From: Gigaspora rosea
Taxonomy: Eukaryota > Glomeromycota > Glomeromycetes > Diversisporales > Gigasporaceae
DNA: 64,000 nt
Assembly (NCBI GenBank): GCA_003550325.1
Contig: QKWP01000202.1
Span: 68,611-132,610, forward strand
Reading direction: 5' to 3'
The notes beneath the pieces are model-generated. The model was not told where the DNA came from. It ran no database searches and was given only the letters and a program-made list of their open reading frames with translations. Positions 36,777 through 49,200 of the stretch are shown here, piece after piece. Made by a program: the position numbers and the translations under genes. Each line of letters begins with the position of its first letter. Position 1 is the first letter of the stretch.

Positions 36777-36852
36777 AATAAATGTATAATAAATCACTCT
36801 CCCAACATAGAAAAATTACGTTCGTTTATAAATATCAAAACCCTTAATGATT

Positions 36853-36950
36853 GTGGCCCAGTAGCTTAATTGGCAACGAAGTTCATTAAGTCTCTTCCCA
36901 GGCCACAACACCCTCCGGGGCATGCCCATGACCCTTTGCCCCAACCCTAT
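36853..36950 (+). repeat. tRNA-like / SINE-like fragment
   Basis: TAGCTTAATTGG at 36864-36875 matches a tRNA gene A box. No good B box or cloverleaf follows, so this is not a working tRNA gene. The 3' part (GGGGCATGCCC...CCCCAACCCTA) resembles the right end of the element at 14455-14691. Confidence 0.35.
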
Positions 36951-37218
36951 ATACGATACTCAAAAATTTTCCAAATATACTAATAAATTGATTATAGTCT
37001 CAAATTTATATTTGTTAAATTATATGTATACTTATATAACTTGCACTTAGGAAGGGGCAACTATAATTATTTTCTTAGTTATCAAAATTTTATTCAATAT
37101 CTAATCTTGGTATATTACATTATCTGTATATCTTAGATTATTATTTTATCATTTGTATTTTAATAGTCTGTTTCTTGAGAATAAAAACCTTCATAATCAA
37201 CTTTTTTTTTTTGCCCGA

Positions 37219-37640
37219 TCCTATGCGTACGTCCTCCAAATGTGCGAAAACATGGTTATTAAAAAAGTAAATGAAATTCTCGAAAATGTTGACAATGAAG
37301 TTACATTAAATACAAGCATTATTATCAGAAAAACCGGTATAATGCTTTAATAAATCATAAAATTGGTAGAACACTGATTCTATAAATGCACGCGCTCTCT
37401 AGGTGCACACTTACCTTCGGCTCCAACCACGTCACTTAGAGAGGTTTGACAGTACTTTTTTTATTAATCATGTCATGTTGGTACACTAATGGAGGACGTA
37501 CGCATAAGCCTGGCTGCAAAATCTTATACACGTGCGGAAAGTAGAGGGTGTGCACTTAACATTAAGTCCCAAACTTGGGACCAATCTAGAGAATGCATTT
37601 AGAGAGGGTGTGTACTTATAGAAGGTGGAATTAGAGAGAT
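37219..37640. mobile_element. Overlapping inverted-repeat remnants
   Basis: CTATGCGTACGTCCTCCA (about 37221) is mirrored by GGAGGACGTACGCATAAG (37491-37508). Pogo-like words (AAATGCACGCGCTCTCTAG, TTAGAGAGGTTTGACAGTA, TTTAGAGAGGGTGTG) lie within and just beyond it, so two elements have merged. Confidence 0.55.
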
Positions 37641-37818
37641 TTTATTTAAAAAATCATCAATTTTTTAATAGTATAATCATACTGTTTGCCGGATTTTATT
37701 TTAAAACTCAAATTTTAAAATACATAGAATTATTATAACAGATAGTAAATTAGAGACGTTAAATTAAATTCGTTCTAAATTTGATATGGTGATAATGAAT
37801 GGATTGTTTTTTTCATAC

Positions 37819-38300
37819 TTCCCGCATATCTTCATCCTCAATAATATAATTATTTTTATCGTATGATACATCACTCAACATAAGGCTAATATCAGACGTT
37901 TCTGACCACTTTAAAGTATCAGAGCCATACACTCGCTTGCCAACTCAGATATACTTTTAATAAATTCTTGATATATTCCATTTAGTACTCTTAAAGCTAA
38001 ATTTGATCCATCCTTAATATCATAATAAGGCTGTCCTGTAGATATTTCATATCTGCAGCTGTTGTGTAATTCTTTATTTGTTCTGGATAACCTTAGGTCT
38101 ATGCTAAATGATTTTAACTGGTTATCTGTATATTGATATAATAACATGTTCGCACTATAAAAGTTGTCACGAATAATTTCTCCTTTGTGAAAATTGACAA
38201 ATTTCTTGATATTATCATAATTGTTTACTTTCCCAATCAAATATCTTGAAATTATTGATGCCTGATGAACAGCGAAACCTTTTCACCAATCGGGTTCTGA
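37819..38300 (-). pseudogene. Decayed protein-kinase fragment
   Basis: The minus-strand frame at 37911-38240 reads like the C-lobe of the fungal kinase family. IIRDNFYSANMLL stands where IHRDFHSGNILL is expected and SIDLRLSR where ISDLGLSR is expected; then follow YEISTGQPYYD, LALRVLNGIYQEF and ELASECM. The catalytic aspartates are shifted or lost. The frame stops at 37911, but the next frame stays open to about 37819 (SDTLKWSETSDIS...), suggesting a frameshift. No N-lobe is found upstream. Confidence 0.7.
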
Positions 38301-38639
38301 ATAACGAAACCTATTATGATTGATAAAGCAAGACTATTATTTTCTTCCTATAAAATAAATAAACTGTTTGTTGCATTATAATATCTACCTATTTCTATTT
38401 TCTTTTCTTTTTTTTTTTTGACACTTATTTGATATCACCTGATGAAAGCATTAATCATCTAGAAGCATTAATAATGCATCTGTCTGCCAATAATAAAAAA
38501 TATGAAAGCCATTTTCGTTATAGTGAAGTAATCGGTCTGTGAAAATTTTCTTATTATATCGAGTGTTTATTAGTAAATTTTGAAGCAAATTTACTATTTT
38601 TTTTTTTTTTAAACCTGGAGGTGACCCAGACACCCTTGG

Positions 38640-39140
38640 CGTACTTTATTTAATTTCATTTAACAGTTATACAATTCTTGCGGAATCTATTTCTAGGTTA
38701 TCTGTACCACCCTACTCTGTACTCAGTCACCAAGGTACCCCTTCATTTGTCATGTTGCCCACTGGCGGTGTTTTCAGTTTCAGCTCCTATCTGGTCCCCA
38801 GTAGTTCGTCCTGTGCCACTCGGAACTCTTCTTCTGTGTTCCTTCTTGAAGTTTCGGTTTTCCTTCCGTTTTGGGTGTAGGCAGGTGCCCTCTGAGTGTC
38901 GAACCTTATACCCTTTCTTTTACAGGTCGGTACTACTTGCCTTTTTAATAGATCAGTATTACATTGTTCTAAATCGGGAAGCCTCAATTTTATCGACTTT
39001 TGTTGTCAGATTTTCCCTTTTCTGGTGTTGTCTGACCTTGTGACTGTGTCACACAACCTTGCTTATTTTGTCGTAGTTATCTGTCATAAACGGTAACTCC
39101 TCATAGATCCTTCCATTCGTGGCCCTAGCACAGTTTTTGT
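38640..39140. other. GC-richer island of unknown origin
   Basis: Base composition jumps to nearly 50% G+C inside A+T-rich DNA. The minus strand has a coherent 66-codon frame (38787-38987) rich in Arg, Thr and Glu (NTEEEFRVAQDELLG), and the plus strand has 121 codons (38678-39043). Neither matches a family I know. It could be a transferred segment, a SINE/LINE body or a relic. Confidence 0.4.
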
Positions 39141-39164
39141 CTCCCATTGGACTAGTGTTGTTAG

Positions 39165-39785
39165 TCGAAATATACCATTTAGTCAAATATTTAGACACTT
39201 AAGTGTCTAAATATATTTCGACATCGCATTATTTTTTGTCGAAATGTCAAAATTCTAAATTTGACTAAATGTCTAAATACTTGACGAAATAAATATTATA
39301 TGACCAAATGCCTAAATGCTTGATTAAATGAATATTATATGACTAAATGTCTAAATGCTTGATGAAAATGAAATAAATATTATATGACTAAATGTCTAAA
39401 TGCTTGATCTATATACATTATGGCTAAATATCTAAATGCTTAACGATTTAAATAAATGTCAATGCTTGACGAAATAAATATTACATATATGTATGACTAA
39501 ATGTATAAATATAATATAGACATTTTGATGATATTTCAACATTTCAACACTATTTAGACAGACATTTCAACACTATTTAGCATTTCGACACTATTTAGAC
39601 ATTTTGACACTATTTAGGCATTTCGACATTAATTAGTATTTTGGCATTAATTTAGACATTTCGATACTATTTAGGCATTTCGACACTATTAGGCATTTCG
39701 ACATTAATTTAGTATTTTGACATTAATTTAGAATTTCAACATTAATTTAGAATTTTGACATGCTAAATGTCGAAAGTCGAAATAT
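39165..39785. repeat. Palindromic minisatellite
   Basis: The left half repeats GACTAAATGTCTAAATGCTTGA with GAAATAAATATTATAT; the right half repeats its inverse sense, CATTTCGACACTATTTAGACA. The whole tract is one long inverted repeat built of short tandem words. Confidence 0.85.
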
Positions 39786-39813
39786 TTCTACATAGCTCCA
39801 AACAATTTCGACT

Positions 39814-39888
39814 ACAATACTACGTTGGACTTGAACCGGCGACCTTGCTAATGTGAACCCAGAGTGCCAACCACTGCACTATTGACCT
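39814..39888 (-). repeat. tRNA-derived sequence (SINE head or tRNA relic)
   Basis: On the minus strand TAGTGCAGTGGTTGGCA fits an A box and GCCGGTTCAAGTCC a B box with normal spacing. The acceptor and anticodon stems do not pair well, so it is probably a SINE head or a dead tRNA. Confidence 0.5.
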
Positions 39889-40327
39889 AGGGTCGATAAA
39901 TTTACTATATCAAAAGTGTTTTTATATTAACTGTACCTGTATTGAGAATTCATTATAGCGAGAGTTACTTGTACATGATACTGACTTCAAATATTATGCG
40001 TAAACTAAAAATTAATTTTTATAAGTGCTTTTTATAGCAAACTAACAATTCACAGAGTTTCTTCTATGCGAATATATCAATAAAACCAATTTCGTCATTG
40101 CAAAAAGCTTTCGTCAGATATCATTACTTGTACGTAAAATTAATGCCAAAGAAGCTTCTATTAATAAAATGAAATTTCTTTAATAATCTAATTGTATAAA
40201 CTTTTGTCCTCAAAGTCTATTACTTTAAAATTTAGCCAGTTAACTAGTTGATGATCCATGCAGTGTTGGAAATCTGTTAGAAATTTATGTTCTCATGAGA
40301 TATATTTATTTAATTTAAGACAATTAT

Positions 40328-40640
40328 CATTCATCGCTAGTGCGAGACATTGCTACCCCTGATTGACCAATCATTTTGTTTGTTTTGATTTTACATTAAT
40401 CAAAACAAACCAAATAACAGCTGGGTTAATATTAGGGTTTGGGTTTCATGGGAGCAGTAGTGACCAACTTCTAACCAAAATTTCGCAAAGAATTTTTTTG
40501 TTAAGAAAAAAATATAGCTTTATAGTCAGAATTTTAAGTTAGAAGCGATTTTTTAAAAAAAAGCTGTTTCACTTCGATTTCGAACCTGAATCCTGATTGG
40601 TTAATCAGGAGGTGGCGATGCATTGCACTGGCAATCCAGG
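40328..40640. mobile_element. Inverted-repeat element, CATTCATCGC family (copy 2)
   Basis: Ends CATTCATCGCTAGTGCGA and GCGATGCATTGCACTGGC. The interior (ATTTTACATTAATCAAAACA, AAATTTCGCAA, TTTTAAGTTAGAAGCGATTT) is collinear with the reverse complement of 10778-11093. Confidence 0.85.
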
Positions 40641-40856
40641 GGAGAGTCCCAAATTAGGGGTTATCTAAAGCCTGGCACCTTACGAAATTACCTGATATAT
40701 AGCTCAGATAATTCTGAACAAAACAAAGCAAGATAGCAAAGACAAAACCACAAAATATATAAAAAACAGCTATCAAAACTGGTCTTGATCGACTAAGTAA
40801 AAGTGTTGGAAATGCAATTTTACTATATATAGATTACTTTTCTCTAACCTAACCCT

Positions 40857-41866
40857 AACTAGTGCTTTGATCCGTATCCGATCAATTCAGATAGATCTGA
40901 CAATTTAGATTAAATTCGGATATCCGGATTCATTAATTTTAAACGGATAGATCCGTAATATATATCAGATTAAGGATACAATTTGTAATCCTATGATAAC
41001 TGCAGAAAACTGAGTAAGAAAAGTAAATTTTAAATTATTATTGAAAGTTAAGGTATCACCATTTCACTAAAAAAAAAATCTATTAACGTTATTAAACAAA
41101 AAATTAAATTTGATATTGATAACAACAAAAATAATATTTTTTCCAAGTTTTTTTTGTTTGCCTTTAATAAAAATTCTCTATTAGGCAAACTTGTGTTCTC
41201 AAATTATTTTCATCTCATTTAAGTAAATGAAGCTCTTCTGTTATACTGATACGAAGTATCTTAAAAGTATTAGTAATCCAGTATTTTAGCTTTTAATTGT
41301 GCTAAAGGCTTGAATTTTTTTAATTTAAATATTCATTATAGCTGATTAATACCCATTAAGCTTCGATTAATTTTTCTTTAGTTGTCATATATTCTATCGA
41401 AGGATTCACGAGACAGAAAACTATATGTTTGCAGCTCCATAATATCAATAAAGAAAAAAACATTCATGAAAGTAATTACAGTATATGAATATTATTTAAC
41501 GAACTTCAATTATTAATTTATTTATTTTTACTAACAATTTATTGATGCATTATTAAACATTAAATTCCAGCAATAACTCGGGTTATTGATGGATCAGTAA
41601 AAAATCAGTAAATGATATACGTCAATCCCTGAATAACAGGAATCAATAACATACACACCTAAAATAAGCAGGTGTATTTGCTTGTCTCAAATGTGTTAAA
41701 TAACTCTATTCTATATGAAGTAATTTGAGTTCTTCATGTACCTATACTTTTTTTACAGATTAAATCCAAATTTATTCAATTCGGATTATATTCAAATTTA
41801 ACTGGAAGTGTAAAATAGAATTTGAATTTAATTCGAATGGCACCAAAAAGTAGGATCAAAGCTCTA
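40857..41866. mobile_element. Possible 1-kb element
   Basis: AGTGCTTTGATCC near the left and GGATCAAAGCTCTAACC near the right are inverse. Next to them lie runs of CGGAT / ATTCGGAT on both sides. Flanked by CTAACCCTAAC on both sides. No protein was recognised between. Confidence 0.45.
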
Positions 41867-41884
41867 ACCCTAACCCAAGTGCGG

Positions 41885-41975
41885 GTCAAAATCCTGACAA
41901 ACAGAATCCCAACAGGTCATAATCCTAACAAAAAAATCCTAACAAAAAATCCTGACAATCAAAAAAATTTTGACA
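41885..41975 (+). repeat. Short simple repeat AATCCTGACAA
   Basis: About seven imperfect copies of AATCCTGACAA / AATCCTAACAA in direct series. Confidence 0.7.
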
Positions 41976-42444
41976 ATTAAAATACATACTACATGTGACT
42001 AGAGATTGTCAAATTTGTATTTTTGCTACTATGCATGCAGCATAATATACTGCATGCATGCATATATATGGAGTATAGTTAAATTTCATTATTGGTTTGT
42101 AATATCAAAAACTGATTAGTTACAAGAAAATTTTCAATAAAATTTATATTAATTATATATAAAAAGTAGCTTGGATTGTAAATAATTGTTGTCATAATGC
42201 AATCAAATTAAAATAAAATGTGTTTTCTATTTAACATTCTAAAACTCATTTATACTTGTTTAATATAAACTCAACTCTAAAACTAACTCCATGTCGTGAC
42301 TGTTCTATTTGTACCAAAGTATTTGATTGGTTAGTAACTCCCAGTTCAACTGCTTGAAAGAATTAGTCAGCCAAACTTTATATGCCTTACGGTCTCCTTT
42401 TCCTTGGTTTATGCTTTTATAACACATGGATTTTTCCTCTGGTG

Positions 42445-42790
42445 TGACTCTGGTAGCTTGGTTGGTAAGGGCCTAATGTTTTAGTTTTCTGGTTCTGTTA
42501 CCTAATCTGACTCTGTTCTGTATTACTGTCAAAAGTCTGGCTACTTCTTCATTTGGGTCTTGCCAAATGAGTCCCAATCTTCAGGTTCCCAAGCATTACA
42601 TGATCCTATTTTTAAAATCTCCTGTTTCAATAGTGTAACCCAAGTTACAGGTCTTCGTATAATCCAATCTATTGATGAAGTTCAGTCATAGTTACACAAA
42701 TATAATTTTCTGAAACTAGTGCCAAGTGGGATTCAAACTCACAATCTGTCACTTGGGGTGACAACTTGAGCAATACGAATCTAATAATCT
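42445..42790 (-). repeat. tRNA-derived SINE candidate
   Basis: On the minus strand, from 42788, TATTGCTCAAGTTGTCA (A-box-like) and GTGAGTTTGAATCCC (B-box-like) form a tRNA head, followed by a body of about 280 bp. At the far end the plus strand holds TAGCTTGGTTGG, another A-box match, so two tRNA-related ends face each other. Confidence 0.45.
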
Positions 42791-42899
42791 TGGGATCCTG
42801 TGATTGAATTTTAATAATTTTGGGCTTGTTGGAATTGTTTTACTAGGACAAATATTTTAGTAGTAAAATCATCCAAAACGGATCACTAGTTCAAAATTA

Positions 42900-44980
42900 T
42901 TTAATATTAAATTTTAAAAATTTTTAACAATTTTAAAAATTTTAATAAAAGCTTAGCCAATCAAAAGTTGTCTGCTATTACAGTCAGGAATATACCAAAT
43001 TAGGAAATCATGATCTAGAATGATCTACGTGAATTTAATTGGTTCTTGCACACATTTTTGCTAGCATTTTTTGGGAATTTTTTATGCTTCTAATTCATAT
43101 TGGAAATCAAGAATAAACGCACAAGTAGACAATACAAAACCTCTAGTTTAATTAATCCACAATAATCCATGCTAGTTAATACTTGTTAAAAAGTAGGTGA
43201 GACCTGAAATCCATAAATCTTTTACACACAAGCTGAAAAGTAAGAAGGTAATTTTGTTCGCAAATTATATACTTTTAAGCTTCTTACCTTTGCGAAAAGG
43301 CTTTTACCGTAACTATAGAGCATTTAGCTTAATAATCCACTAAATAATCCATTTTACTCTAAAGTAGGACCTGTAAAATAAGCATGTCAAAGTTAATAAA
43401 ATTGAATGATTGTAATCGGATTTTGTACAAAGCTAAGCGAGAGAATATCCTTGTGTTGGGTTTAGATCGTAAGGCGGGTCAGTAAAAGTGAACTTTAGCA
43501 ACAAAAATTGGTAAATTTATTCAAAAAGTTTATTTTATGTTTATGGCTTATTTGAAATTTATACATGTTTTAACTAACAGTGAAGACATCTAGAAAAAGA
43601 ACCAAATAATGCAGACAAATTAAGCTGCTGAGACAAGTTATATTTTATTATGGGCAAATGTGCGATTTTGCTGAGTATTATTTATAATCTTTTGTTTTAT
43701 CCCATACTGCCATATTTATAACAATAACCAAGACATTGATTCCTTCAGTATGCCTTATATTAGCAGATTTTTCGAATTGAGCGAACACTTTATATTTATC
43801 CATTTTAACGTTAATTCTGTATATTTTTCATCAACATCTGGACTTTAATTATAAGCTAGTGATTTAACGGTTGTAATTTATATAGCATAACTAAATAAAT
43901 AGACTTTGCTCAATTAATTTTCGGTATGTACATAATATTTATTAAAATTAAGGTTTTTTGTTAAATTACCCTCTAATTACTGAATTAACTCTAATTAACT
44001 ATATATCTGTTAAATAACAGATCGAAATTGTAAATTTATTTTAGGTATTCTTAAAAATATGCTTTTTATTTCTGTACTATTAGGGGTTTCAGAATTAATT
44101 TATTTCGAAAATAAGTGGGAGTTAATTTCTGTTTTAAAATTCTGAATCAGAAAAGTAGACGTATCCTATTACATTTTATTTATGTTAATTTAGTAGTTAT
44201 GAGTTGGTGAGATTTTTTTAAAAAATTTTTAAATAAATAAATAAAAAATTTTTTCCATATTTGAACTTGGTTAAATTAATACTTTAAAAAATTAATATTT
44301 ATTATTATTAAAGGGAAAATATGGGTACGACAGATTCCAACTAACACTATAAGACCTAAACAGCACACTAAACCACTACCAGTATTTAACCTAAACCCTA
44401 ATAATGGAAGACTTCACAAAAGGCGTGGAAAGACTTGGTCCGAGCAATTAGGGTATTATATTTTAATAAATAAAGAGCAAGTGAGTTCGCTCCAGTCTAG
44501 CCCTTCTCGACCTACATATAGAAGTAAGATGTACTGTCAACAAGGTAATTTAACATCACTGCATTAAAAGCAAGCGTGTAAGTTGATCAACGCATTTTAA
44601 TACTTTGAAAACCTGGAAAATTGCCAAAAGTTATTTAAATTGCACAGTAACAATAGTACACATATATGTACGTAGCAGCACGTACTGTCAAAAGATGTTA
44701 ATATAGTGTAATAGGTAAAAGCAATGTATGTATGTATGTACGTGCAGTAATAAAATTCTTGGTTGTTACAGTTTGGCCTTGCAATTTTATTGGCTATGAT
44801 AATCACATGTAGAATGGTTGAAAGGAATCTTGAATAGTCTGATCGACATTTTATTACCGTAAAAGGAGCGATCTACAATATCCTAATTCGGTATATTCCT
44901 TAACTGTATTAGAATGATAATTTTCTGATCTCCTACTCTAAAAAATTAGGTGATAAATAGTGCTCTTCTTATAAATTAAT
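42900..44980. other. Intergenic, no supported gene
   Basis: No coding signal. The tract 44325-44520 is less A+T-rich and carries AACCCTAATAATGGAAG and AATAAATAAAGAGC, perhaps the 3' end of an old retroposon, but nothing firm. Confidence 0.4.
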
Positions 44981-45336
44981 AACTAGTTAAACAAGATAAT
45001 AGTTATATTGGTAACTGTTTAACTCTGTGATATGCAATATTCCTGGTTTTAGTATGACTGCATCATGCAGCTACCCTAAATGATATATTTTAAAATATCA
45101 ATTTATATATAATATCCAATATATGACTATGCCAAGAAGAAATCATATAGTTTATCATTACTTAGCAATATGTAATAATGTAAGAGTATATATATAGGTT
45201 CTTGCACTACCTAATGCAGCTTAGGAATCAAGTTATCAAAATACAAGGTTCTTGTATAGCATATTATAGCCACTACATTTTAATAATCGTATATGAGATC
45301 CTTGCACATCTTACTAAAGTGTAATATCAATTAGGG

Positions 45337-45850
45337 GCATCTATAAATAACATTATACAAGAGGGGGTTGGACGAATGATAACATTTTTCTTAATAAGTA
45401 GGGGGTCAAAAAAATATAACATAATTTTTTTAGATAAAATTGGCTAAAAATTGAACCAGTGGTCTAAATTTAATGATTTTGGTACCATTCGATTCGTCTT
45501 GGTGAGAGGAGTCGAATGGTACCAATTTCATTTTATTGGATTACTGGATCAAATTTATTGGCCAAATACTATTGGTTATTATGTTTTCTTATAAAATTAC
45601 TAGTTTTTTGCGAATAACTATTGATCCAGTGATCCAAATGAAATTATTTTGGCATCATTGGATTTGTCTCACTGAAACGAATCGAATGGTACCTAAATCA
45701 TCCAAATCAGATTACTGTGGCACAATATATTCAAGTTTTTGTAAAATTTTATATATAAACATACGGATTTTGAAAATTTTTTTATATAGTAGAGGGGGGT
45801 CCAGCGCTACTATGAGGGGTACATAACGTTATTTATGGATGCCCCCTTAA
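45337..45850. mobile_element. TIR element (GGGGCATCTATAAATAAC)
   Basis: Ends TTAGGGGCATCTATAAATAA and TTATTTATGGATGCCCCCTTAA, about 25 bp of inverse match. Inside lie two hairpin modules (about 45465-45545 and 45620-45710). The 96-codon frame at 45536 is a shadow. The superfamily is not assignable from the ends alone. Confidence 0.8.
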
Positions 45851-46249
45851 GTAATCAAAACTATATTAGTTATATTGAAAAATTTATATCAAATTTTTAT
45901 CAGTAAAATTATAAATGCAAATTGGATAATATTTTTATATTATTATTTTCAAAAAAAAAGTGTAAATTACTAATAAAAATTGTACTTATTTTTTGAGTTC
46001 TTTTGAATGAAGAGTATTCATTAAAACAATCTTAAAGCTTTTATATTTGATTTTTTGTAAAAGCTTTAAGTAAGATTTGACTTATAATTTTTTTACTTTA
46101 AATTAATAAAATTTAAAATACTCTATATGACAAATGCTCAAACTTATATATAGATAGAAAAGTTTAAAATATAGCTTTATTTTTCAGTATTTTATAAACA
46201 ATTTGTGAAAATTACAAGGTAATTTATGCTTTAACAAAAAGTTGAATTA

Positions 46250-49200
46250 GGGTGGGCATAAGAGCACAGGTATGCCCCATGGGTATGAATTTTTTTTATA
46301 TGCCTATATGGGCATCTATATATAATTATATATAAATAAACTAATCTTTATAATTAGTTTTTTATCTTATTTATATTAAATATAATTTCAATAAATTAAT
46401 TATTTTATAAATAAAGTTATTTTTTTATTTGTTTATTATAAATAGAAAAGATTTGTAAACTAATACCTGACCTATTTATGTATTTTCAGGGTCCTAATAA
46501 TGCATATTCACTATATAAATAAAGCATTTTTCTATATTGAAAATATTGAATAAACTCTTGAACTTGTGAATATACTAAAATAGTTAATGGCACATGTTCT
46601 TTGTTTGTAACTAGATATATAAGTATTGGATGATATTGTTCTGATGTTCTTGATCAATATACTGCTTTAAATTTAGCATATTAATCTTTGTCAACTATAA
46701 ATAATAAATTTTATTTTATTAAAACTACATATATTATATCTTTACTTGGGAATTATTTAATTCTTCTCTTGTAAAATAACTTTTTGGAACTATTAAATTG
46801 TAATATAAACAAATAACTTTAAAGCATATTTGTAGAGGGAATAGGATTAGGTAACCAATTTAGTACATTAAAAATATCATCTAGAAGATGAACAGATTGA
46901 CAAATAGTACAAGACAACTAATTGTATTTTTTTATCTAAATATTATTATAAATTTAAATATAATAATCTATTAAGTTCAATTTTGTATAGACCAATTTTT
47001 GACATGTTTATATAGCACTACATATATTATCTTAAAGATATTATTAGTTTATTTTAAGTTTTAATAAATGTTGTATATATTTTATATATTTACTCAATTT
47101 ATTTGCAAAATTGAATTTGTTTTAGCAGCAATACGAATTTCATTCAATGTGTCTAATTTAGCAAATTCTATTTCTGACTTGGAACTCATTGTATCTCTAC
47201 TAAATGCTATACTCTGTAAACTTAAGTTTAAATAGATATAATTCTTTCAGCTAGATTAGTTCAACTATAATAAGGTGCTGTGCATATAGCAATAAGCATA
47301 TTAAAATTACTATGTAAAAATAAGCAAATAAGAGAAATTTGAACTGAAGAAAATACTATACAATAGTCAGGTCCACTATTAGTATAAAGACAAAGAATTG
47401 GAGGAATGTTGTTAAAACAATGAGTAAAAATTACATAATAAAATTCTGTAGCATGTCTTATTGCATTACTATATTGAAATACTGAATCTTTAATAAAACA
47501 AATATTTTTTACTATAAAGGAATCTTTAATAAATTGAGGAATATTGAAAAAAAATTACTGAAGGAATAAGTGAAAATTTTGTAAAATCATAATCGCATGC
47601 CGGCAGTAAAGTTTTTTGAAAAACTATAGATTTTTTATTATACACACTAAGATATATTAACATTTTCTTCAATAGATATTTTGTGTTTGTCATGAGTACA
47701 GATAAATAAAGTATAAAATTGCAAATTCTCTTAAATATCGAAAAAGAGCTGTGCAGTAATGCATATCTGGATGATCTTTATGAAGCAGTCTTGCCTGAAC
47801 TATAAACTTAATATTAAAATGTCTGTATATTGTTTAGCTCTTTTAGTAGTTGGATCTGTAGGTTGAAACTGCAAATGTATTTATTCTTTATTTGAAATTA
47901 AAATAGTTTCAGATATAGAATTATTATTTAATCATTAAATAATTATTTCGCAGAGATCATATATTGAAACAGCAAGTAGTATATAAAGAACATTTCCAAG
48001 TTGACTGCTAGTACATTCTTATAAAATAAATAAATTAAGTGGTAAATCACAAATAAAGGTTCAAAAAATGATAATCATTTTATAATAAATTACAGCAGCA
48101 TTTAATAATAAATTTCTACAGTGTGCGAATAGGGCTTTTCTACATATAAAAGTATTTTTTTTTACTAAGCAAACCTTTTATAATTTCTAATTAAACTTTG
48201 CAGAACCAACTTTTCTGATTCTAAAAATAGTTAAATCATTCAAATTACATTAGTATATGACACGATATGAGTATTGATTGTTTACTATAGGGTTTTTTAT
48301 TTTGATAAGAAATGTACAGCATTCCACTTCTATATAAGGCAATTAGTAAATCCCTGCTAATTTTTACTATGAAATTTTGACCCTTTAACTGCGGATTACC
48401 ATTTAAGTATTTTATTATATTTAGTAAATATATAGTTAAAAAATATTTCATTAAAATAATCTTCTAATTTATTCCAAAATAAATCAAATTTTTGTTTTTT
48501 TAAATCCGTTATTCTGACTAGTGGTTTGACCTGAGTGGGTGTTATCTGGATCACCTGCAGGTGGGTGGGTGGCCCGGATCAAGTTGTAATAGCCTGGATG
48601 AGAACGAGTGGGTCAATCCGTGGATGACCCATGGGTTGACCCACAGGTAACCCGTGGGTCAACCCATAGTCACTTATGGGCAGAGACCCAATACAAATTA
48701 ATGCAAATTTGTGAAATCGACAGAGTCAAATTAGAAAAATATTTAATAGTAAATTATTTAAAAGAAACCATAAAACAGTACAGAATTTTAATAAACAGTG
48801 TTATAGCAGATTGTATTTCTGCATTACAGCATTATTTATAGCATTTTTACAGTATTGGCTTTATGGCTTTACAGCTCATAGCAATTATAGCAAAAAATAC
48901 GGCAATACCATAACCATATTAATTTGTAAATTAATTCTACCACCAACTATAGGTTAACCCACTTGGGTCAAATTACTAGTTATACTAACCATCTGAGATT
49001 TTTTTAATTGATCCAGGTGACTTGACGAGTCACCTGTCAGGTGATCCAGATGTTGCCTTTTTTTGGACTAAACTATTTCTACTCGAGTAGGACATTGTCC
49101 ACCTGTCGGGTAACCCATGTAAAAATTTTTTAGATGTGTTAATTCACTAATGCTGGTACAAATAACATGTAATTGATGAATCTTCTAATGCTAACATAAG

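Noticed and set aside
36853-36925. Functional tRNA gene
   Set aside because: A box only; no B box and no cloverleaf.
39814-39888. Functional tRNA gene
   Set aside because: A and B boxes fit but anticodon and acceptor stems do not pair.
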